Translations under genes and position numbers: made by a program
Notes under the pieces: model-generated
Told to the model about the DNA's origin: nothing
Seen by the model: only the letters and a program-made list of their open reading frames with translations
Database searches by the model: none
Shown: positions 45,423 through 50,098 of the stretch, piece by piece
Layout of the letters: each line of letters begins with the position of its first letter
Numbering within the stretch: the stretch's first letter is position 1
Source of the DNA: Lentisphaerota bacterium
GTDB lineage: Bacteria; Verrucomicrobiota; Lentisphaeria; Victivallales; Victivallaceae
DNA length: 50,098 bases
Reading direction: 5' to 3'
Assembly: GCA_015061615.1 (NCBI GenBank)
Contig: SUWE01000017.1
Location: forward strand, 1 to 50,098

Positions 45423-46691
45423 ATGCCGGTAGATATTCTGGTCGGAACCCAGTGGGGTGATGAGGGAAAAGGTAAGTTGATCGACGTCCTCACCAGGGAT
45501 GTGGATATGGTCGTGCGTTTTCAGGGCGGCAACAATGCCGGACACACTGTGGAAATCGGTGACAAACGTTATGTTCTGCATCTGGTGCCTTCCGGCATTT
45601 TCCGTCCGGAAGTTACCTGCGTCATCGGCAACGGTCTGGTCGTCGACCCCGTCGCACTGGATGAAGAATTGCGCGGTATCGAGGAAAAAGGATTTTCTAC
45701 TGACAACGTCCAGCTCAGCAACCGCGCCCAGATGATCTTCATCTACCACCGCGTTGCCGATACTCTCAGCGAAGACAATGCAAAACAGAAGATCGGCACC
45801 ACCGGACGCGGCATCGGTCCTGCCTATATGGATAAAATGCGCCGCAGCGGTATCCGCGCCATCGACCTGAAGTTCCCGGAAAAACTTGCGGAACAGTTCC
45901 GTACCGAATGCGCCCGCTACAACAAAATTTTCGCCTCTTACGGCGTTCCGGAACTGGATATCGAAGCCGAACTGACCAAAGTTCTTGAAGCGGCAAAACG
46001 TCTTGCTCCGATGGTCTGCGACACGGTCTACTCCGTCAACCGCGCCGTCAAAGAGGGCAAAAACGTGCTTTTTGAAGGCGCTCAGGGTGCGCTTCTGGAT
46101 ATCGACCACGGAACCTACCCCTTCGTCACCAGCAGCAACACCACCAGCGGCGGTGCCTGTACCGGCGGCGGCGTTCCTCCCCAGAGCATCCGCGATGTCT
46201 GGGGCGTTATCAAGGCGTACACCACCCGTGTCGGCGAAGGACCTTTCCCGACTGAACTTTTTGATGCCACCGGTGAAAAACTCCGTCAGGTCGGCAGAGA
46301 GTTCGGCGCAACTACCGGACGTCCCCGCCGCTGCGGCTGGTTCGACGCGGTCGCTTCCCGTTACGCCTGCATGGTCAACGGAATCAACAAACTTGCCGTC
46401 ACCAAACTCGACTGTCTGGATGAAATGGATGAGATTGCCATCTGCGTTGCCTACAAAGTCAACGGCGTGCTGACCACAGAGTTCCCCGCATCAGTCGCGG
46501 AACTTGAAGCGGCTGAGCCGGTCTATGAATACATGCCCGGCTGGAAGTGTTCCACCAGCGAAGCACGCAAAGCTGCCGAGCTTCCGGAAAATGCCCGCAA
46601 ATATCTTGCCCGCATGGCGGAACTCGTCGACTCCAATATCGCCATCATCTCGGTCGGTCCCCGCCGTGACCAGACCTTCTCTGCTGAATAA
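45423..46691 (+). CDS. purA: Adenylosuccinate synthetase
   Basis: Purine enzyme making adenylosuccinate from IMP and aspartate with GTP, 422 residues. The GTP loop GDEGKGK is at 12-18 with catalytic Asp13, and the GHT motif with His41 is at 40-42. TTGRGIGPAYMDK, EGAQGALLDIDHGTYPFVTSSNTTSGG and TGRPRRCGWFD are also standard. One of only two clear housekeeping genes on the plus strand; rodA begins 2 bp after its stop. Confidence 0.97.
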   Translation: MPVDILVGTQWGDEGKGKLIDVLTRDVDMVVRFQGGNNAGHTVEIGDKRYVLHLVPSGIFRPEVTCVIGNGLVVDPVALDEELRGIEEKGFSTDNVQLSNRAQMIFIYHRVADTLSEDNAKQKIGTTGRGIGPAYMDKMRRSGIRAIDLKFPEKLAEQFRTECARYNKIFASYGVPELDIEAELTKVLEAAKRLAPMVCDTVYSVNRAVKEGKNVLFEGAQGALLDIDHGTYPFVTSSNTTSGGACTGGGVPPQSIRDVWGVIKAYTTRVGEGPFPTELFDATGEKLRQVGREFGATTGRPRRCGWFDAVASRYACMVNGINKLAVTKLDCLDEMDEIAICVAYKVNGVLTTEFPASVAELEAAEPVYEYMPGWKCSTSEARKAAELPENARKYLARMAELVDSNIAIISVGPRRDQTFSAE

Positions 46692-46693
46692 GC

Positions 46694-47854
46694 ATGAGAG
46701 ATAACGTCAGGGAACTGCCGCTTATCCGTTTTCTGCGGAGTCTGGATTACTTGCAGATAGCGGCAGTTGTTCTGCTTCTGTCGGTCGGTCTGGTATTCAT
46801 CCGTTCCACGGGAATACAGATCGACACGCCTGAAAGTCTTGCATCTTTCGGCAAACAGCTCATCTGGATCGGCATCGGAACAGCGGTATATTTCTTTGTT
46901 GCGATGCTTGATTACCGTTCATTTTCCTGCCGGGTCGCAATGCTTATGGGGTATGCCGTATCTGTTGTTCTGCTGGTGGTCGTACTCTTTTTCGGTTTGA
47001 AAATATTCGGCGCAACACGCTGGCTGAATGTGTTTGGAATGCGACTCCAGCCTTCGGAACCGGCAAAGCTGATGGTCATCGGAATGCTTTCAGCGATATT
47101 TTCCGCGCCGAAGTTCTCTGCAAATAAATTCCTCTGTTTTGCCATGGCAGGCGCCGCAGTGGGAATACCGTTTTTTCTTATCGCCATCGAACCGGATTTG
47201 GGCAGTTCCCTTGTGCTGCTGCCGGTGGCGGCGATGATCCTGTTCTGTTTCGGAATAAAGTGGCGCTATGTCCTGCTCGGCATTGCCGCTGTCGCCGCCG
47301 GGATAGGTTTCATCATCTTTGACAGTATGCGTGAAGACCCGATTTTACTGCGGGGATATCAGCGCGACCGTATCAAAGTTTTTCTCAACCCCGGTTCAGA
47401 CCTCAGCAACCGCGGACATAACGCCCATCAGGCAAAACTTGCCGTCGGCTCCGGCGGATTATCCGGAACCGGAATCGGCAAAGGAATACAGAATGAACTG
47501 GGATTTCTGCCGCACACAGTATCCAACAACGACTTCATATTTTCCGTGATTGCCGAAGAAACCGGATTTGCCGGAGTGATGTTTTTACTTCTGCTCTATC
47601 TGGTATTGCTCTACACGATATTGAGGACGGCATTTCTTGTTTCCGGCTACGGCAGATATATCGCAGTCGGAGTGGCGACGCTGATATTCTGTCATATTTT
47701 TATCAATATCGGTATGAGTATCGGTATCGCTCCGGTGACCGGACTGCCGCTGCCGCTGGTCAGTTACGGCGGCTCGTTCATCCTCACTGCGATGACCACA
47801 CTCGGACTGGTGCAGTCGGTGTACCGGCAGAAAAAACTTGAGATGATGGAGTAA
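46694..47854 (+). CDS. rodA: Rod shape-determining protein RodA (SEDS glycosyltransferase)
   Basis: Peptidoglycan polymerase of the elongation machinery, 386 residues and about ten hydrophobic segments. SEDS signatures: QPSEPAKL in the first half, IEPDLGSSLVLLPVA, and AVGSGGLSGTGIGKG with FIFSVIAEETGF; the end has GLPLPLVSYGGS. FtsW is the close paralogue, but the short N-terminus and IEPDLGS context fit RodA better. It starts 2 bp after purA. Partner PBP2 and MreBCD are not in the window. Confidence 0.9.
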   Translation: MRDNVRELPLIRFLRSLDYLQIAAVVLLLSVGLVFIRSTGIQIDTPESLASFGKQLIWIGIGTAVYFFVAMLDYRSFSCRVAMLMGYAVSVVLLVVVLFFGLKIFGATRWLNVFGMRLQPSEPAKLMVIGMLSAIFSAPKFSANKFLCFAMAGAAVGIPFFLIAIEPDLGSSLVLLPVAAMILFCFGIKWRYVLLGIAAVAAGIGFIIFDSMREDPILLRGYQRDRIKVFLNPGSDLSNRGHNAHQAKLAVGSGGLSGTGIGKGIQNELGFLPHTVSNNDFIFSVIAEETGFAGVMFLLLLYLVLLYTILRTAFLVSGYGRYIAVGVATLIFCHIFINIGMSIGIAPVTGLPLPLVSYGGSFILTAMTTLGLVQSVYRQKKLEMME

Positions 47855-47866
47855 AAACTTTCGCTG

Positions 47867-49117
47867 TCATGCAAGCAGAAAGCGGTCGCACCGGTTTTCC
47901 GAAGCAAGTTCGCTCAATGCCCAGACCAGTGCATCCATCCGGTCAGGTGAAGAATTGCTCCCCGGTTTGAATGAACACATCTGATTTTCAAGTTCCGGGA
48001 AAACTCCGGCATGACTGACCACCCCTTTTTCATAGAGTGCGGCGACCGGTTCCGCACGGGAGTATTTATCCTTGTATGCCCGCACGCTTTTCACTCTGAC
48101 ATTGCCGCCTTCTCCGGAAAAAAGTGCGCTGATCAACTCCCCGCCGTTGTTCACCTCGACCACGGCAAGGTCGGCAGACAGCTCCCGGTAAAGCTCCGTG
48201 ACGCACCGTATCCACTGTACCGGAGTACCTTTGATACTCCGGTCGGCAAGCACATAATATCTGCCGTCGAAACCGGTTCCGGCGGCAATTATACCGGTCA
48301 TATCGCCGTTTTTTCCGGAAGTTACCGCCGGATCGACACCGATGACGATCTTTTCCAGTTCCGGCAGTTCCGTCACCCGGTACGGCCCGATCATACCGCA
48401 GTGCCACAAGGCTCCTTCGCACTCATCCAGCCATTCGCCGTCAAGAAATCTTCTGCGCTGGCGCTCCGGCAGATTTTCAAGCGTGTTTTCGATATAGGAG
48501 TCCGGCAGATTTTCCCGGTTCCCTGCCGGATTCATCTGCATTGAAGCGTAATCATCCGGAACAGCAAAACTTTTTCCGCCGGACGGGTCACACTTTCCGA
48601 TGAAAACTTTGTAGCACCAGTGGCTTTTTCCCGGTGGATTGCAGTCGTAATACGCTTTATTCACAAGCGGCGGAGAGTTTTGCGCCAGACGGGTCAATGC
48701 GACCTGCACACTGGAGTAATCCAGTTCCGAACACTCGTTGAAATAGATCGTTGCGAACTCTTTGCCGAGGATCTTATCCGCCCTTTCACCGTCATCAAGT
48801 CCGATCAACCAGATTTCGGAACCGTTGCTGAAACGGAAAAAATTTTCCGCCTTATTGAAGCGGCATTTCACGCGGTTGGCAAATCTCCGGCACAGTACCG
48901 CAGGCAGAGTATCCATACCGATGGCGGTGCGGGCGGCGGCGCAATATTTCCGGATCACCGCATGGCGGCTGCCCGGCGCACGCAGCGCACGGGCAACCAG
49001 AGCCGCCGTCAGCAGAAAACTCTTTCCGGAACGGGAGCCGCCGAAAAGCATTATGTGATGCGCCCCGGATGCAAGCAAAGCCAATGCCTTTTTCTGCATC
49101 GGGGTGTATGAGAACAT
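47867..49117 (-). CDS. Phage terminase large subunit
   Basis: DNA-packaging motor of tailed phages, 416 residues. The ATPase part has Walker A GGSRSGKS (26-33) and Walker B ATIYFNECSE (122-131). The nuclease part has a RNase H-like set of acids: GVDPA with Asp262, VEVNNGG with Glu321 and PDRMDALVWAL with Asp392 and Asp395. The gene ends 12 bp from the end of rodA, which runs toward it, so no portal or head genes follow as they would in an intact phage. Part of a phage remnant or a gene transfer unit. Confidence 0.9.
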   Translation of the reverse strand: MFSYTPMQKKALALLASGAHHIMLFGGSRSGKSFLLTAALVARALRAPGSRHAVIRKYCAAARTAIGMDTLPAVLCRRFANRVKCRFNKAENFFRFSNGSEIWLIGLDDGERADKILGKEFATIYFNECSELDYSSVQVALTRLAQNSPPLVNKAYYDCNPPGKSHWCYKVFIGKCDPSGGKSFAVPDDYASMQMNPAGNRENLPDSYIENTLENLPERQRRRFLDGEWLDECEGALWHCGMIGPYRVTELPELEKIVIGVDPAVTSGKNGDMTGIIAAGTGFDGRYYVLADRSIKGTPVQWIRCVTELYRELSADLAVVEVNNGGELISALFSGEGGNVRVKSVRAYKDKYSRAEPVAALYEKGVVSHAGVFPELENQMCSFKPGSNSSPDRMDALVWALSELASENRCDRFLLA

Positions 49118-49120
49118 TTT

Positions 49121-49435
49121 TCATACCCCCTGCCGGATTTTTTTCAGGACAAAACTCTGTTTTGCCGAAGATATTCTTCTCAGCAGCGGCGCAAAAAGTG
49201 CCGACAATTCCGGATTTTCCTGAATGGAATCCAGGATTTTGCGGTGGATCGCCTGCCGGGAGCATCCGCGCAAACGGCTGAGGGTTTTTATCGTGACCGG
49301 CTCATCATCCGGCGGGGCGACGGTCTGGCAGACCAATCCGAGAGTGTAAATGTCAAGGGAGAGCAGGAAGCGGAAAAATTTTGCCATCATTCCGATAAGC
49401 TCCAAACGGGCTTCTTTATTCAGTTCATTATCCAT
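49121..49435 (-). CDS. Small helix-turn-helix protein, possible terminase small subunit
   Basis: 104 residues directly upstream of the terminase large subunit (3 bp gap). A helix-turn-helix is likely at VTIKTLSRLRGCSRQAIHRKIL (about 47-68). Position and size fit a terminase small subunit or DNA-recognition protein, but I see no decisive signature. AAAGGAA precedes the ATG. Confidence 0.5.
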   Translation of the reverse strand: MDNELNKEARLELIGMMAKFFRFLLSLDIYTLGLVCQTVAPPDDEPVTIKTLSRLRGCSRQAIHRKILDSIQENPELSALFAPLLRRISSAKQSFVLKKIRQGV

Positions 49436-49447
49436 ATTTATTTCCTT

Positions 49448-49909
49448 TCATCCCCGGTTCAAAGGTATTACGGGGGGCAGAATGATTTCTGTTTCTTCCG
49501 GAGTATCCGGAGTTTCAGGAGTATCCGGCACTTCGGGCTGTGACGGAGTATCCTTTACCTTTGCGGCTTTGGCAAGCAGCGGTGCGATCAGCGCCGCCGC
49601 CCGCTGTCCCAGCGGTGAGGAGTTTGCAGTGAAACGGCGGCTTTCCCCGCCGGAACCGATACTCTGGATGTGGGAGTAACAACCGGTGAGATACTCCGGA
49701 TTCAAAATGAGAAAAATCGTCTGTTCAGCGATCGCGGCATTGAGAAATCCCCGCTCCTCGTCAGTTGAAACCGTACATTGGCTCACTGCGGCAAGAACAT
49801 CACGTTCCGCAACAGCCGCAGTTCCGGTACGCACAATTTCATTTGCGGCGAAATATTGTTCTTTAAGCGGATGATTTTGAAAGAATGCATTGATTTCTGT
49901 TATAAGCAT
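49448..49909 (-). CDS. Phage-associated protein of unknown function
   Basis: 153 residues, no signal peptide. A central stretch, SHIQSIGSGGESRRFTANSSPLGQRAAALIAPLLA, suggests a structural or DNA-end protein, and the tail has acidic Pro/Thr repeats (PDTPETPDTPEETE) typical of phage linker regions. I do not recognise a family. AGGAA precedes the ATG at 49907-49909. It sits just after an intrinsic terminator and upstream of the helix-turn-helix gene. Confidence 0.5.
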   Translation of the reverse strand: MLITEINAFFQNHPLKEQYFAANEIVRTGTAAVAERDVLAAVSQCTVSTDEERGFLNAAIAEQTIFLILNPEYLTGCYSHIQSIGSGGESRRFTANSSPLGQRAAALIAPLLAKAAKVKDTPSQPEVPDTPETPDTPEETEIILPPVIPLNRG

Positions 49910-49924
49910 AAGTGATTTCCTGTG

Positions 49925-49975
49925 ATAAAAAATCCCCTGTCAGGGGGTGGAGAGACGATCAAAACCTGACAGGGG
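49925..49975 (-). terminator. Intrinsic terminator in the phage region
   Basis: Perfect 11-bp stem CCCCTGTCAGG / CCTGACAGGGG (49965-49975 with 49934-49944) with a 20-base loop, followed on the minus strand by ATTTTTTATC. It ends the transcript of the gene that enters from the right edge. Confidence 0.85.
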
Positions 49976-49987
49976 AACAAACCGTTG

Positions 49988-50098
49988 TTATGCGCTGCGC
50001 AGCGCGGCGATGGCGGCACTGCTGGACTGCAAGTTGGTGATGCGGCAGCAGCGCTGACGGATATTGCGGAACTCAAAAGTCAGTTCCCCGATGGCGAC
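49988..50098 (-). CDS. C-terminal end of a phage-region gene
   Basis: The last 36 codons plus stop of a frame that enters from the right edge, ending ...AAIAALRSA. The frame is open throughout and ends 13 bp before an intrinsic terminator, so it is probably real, but nothing can be said of its function. Confidence 0.5.
   Translation of the reverse strand, partial: VAIGELTFEFRNIRQRCCRITNLQSSSAAIAALRSA

Overview
The window is a bacterial chromosome segment packed with housekeeping genes, nearly all on the minus strand (window 1-45173), followed by a plus-strand purA-rodA pair and a short phage-derived stretch at the right edge. LptD, HldD and a lysophospholipid acyltransferase indicate a Gram-negative cell with lipopolysaccharide. 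The gene order tRNA-Thr, tuf, rpmG, tRNA-Trp, secE, nusG, rplKAJL, rpoBC, rpsL is the classical bacterial one. The eukaryotic-type HisA, the large SSGG-repeat protein and the overall protein style make me favour a gut-type member of the PVC group, such as Lentisphaerota (Victivallis-like). That is inference from memory and was not tested.

Layout, read in the minus direction from right to left: (1) 49988-47867, a phage remnant with a terminase large subunit, two small genes and the end of another gene. (2) 46694-47854 and 45423-46691 (plus strand), rodA and purA. (3) 45173-42351, a 940-residue surface or secreted protein made of AIDA-like repeats and FG-GAP repeats. (4) 42122-31815, a nine-gene run with mostly 4-bp overlaps: ricT-like, membrane metallopeptidase, unknown, hisA (eukaryotic type), rhaB, oligopeptide-type binding protein, OppC-type permease, hydE, family 2 glycosyltransferase. 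(5) 31742-30886, an EIIA-Ntr-like protein and a zinc-ribbon protein. (6) 30738-20220, secA, valS, plsC-like, lptD, hldD and onward into rsmB. (7) lysS and murD, then a purF-like gene and speE. (8) 13650-1, the tRNA-Leu/tRNA-Thr/tuf/rpmG/tRNA-Trp/secE/nusG/rplKAJL/rpoBC cluster and the start of rpsL.

Promoters are unusually easy to see. Seven share a -35 like TTGAAA, a spacer of exactly 17 bp and a -10 of TATTTT, TATATT or TATGTT, and most also carry a TGn extension.

The most interesting non-coding signals are: the 426-nt rplL-rpoB leader with three hairpins that share one loop sequence at about 44-nt intervals, followed by a terminator-like hairpin with a G-tract loop; and a palindromic repeat found right after the stop codons of both lptD and the 940-residue protein gene, interrupted by a second palindrome in the first copy. 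Notable protein oddities are a PurF homologue without its catalytic cysteine, an acyltransferase with altered HX4D and EGTR motifs, an RpoB with Asn at the position equal to E. coli His526, and a eukaryotic-type HisA.
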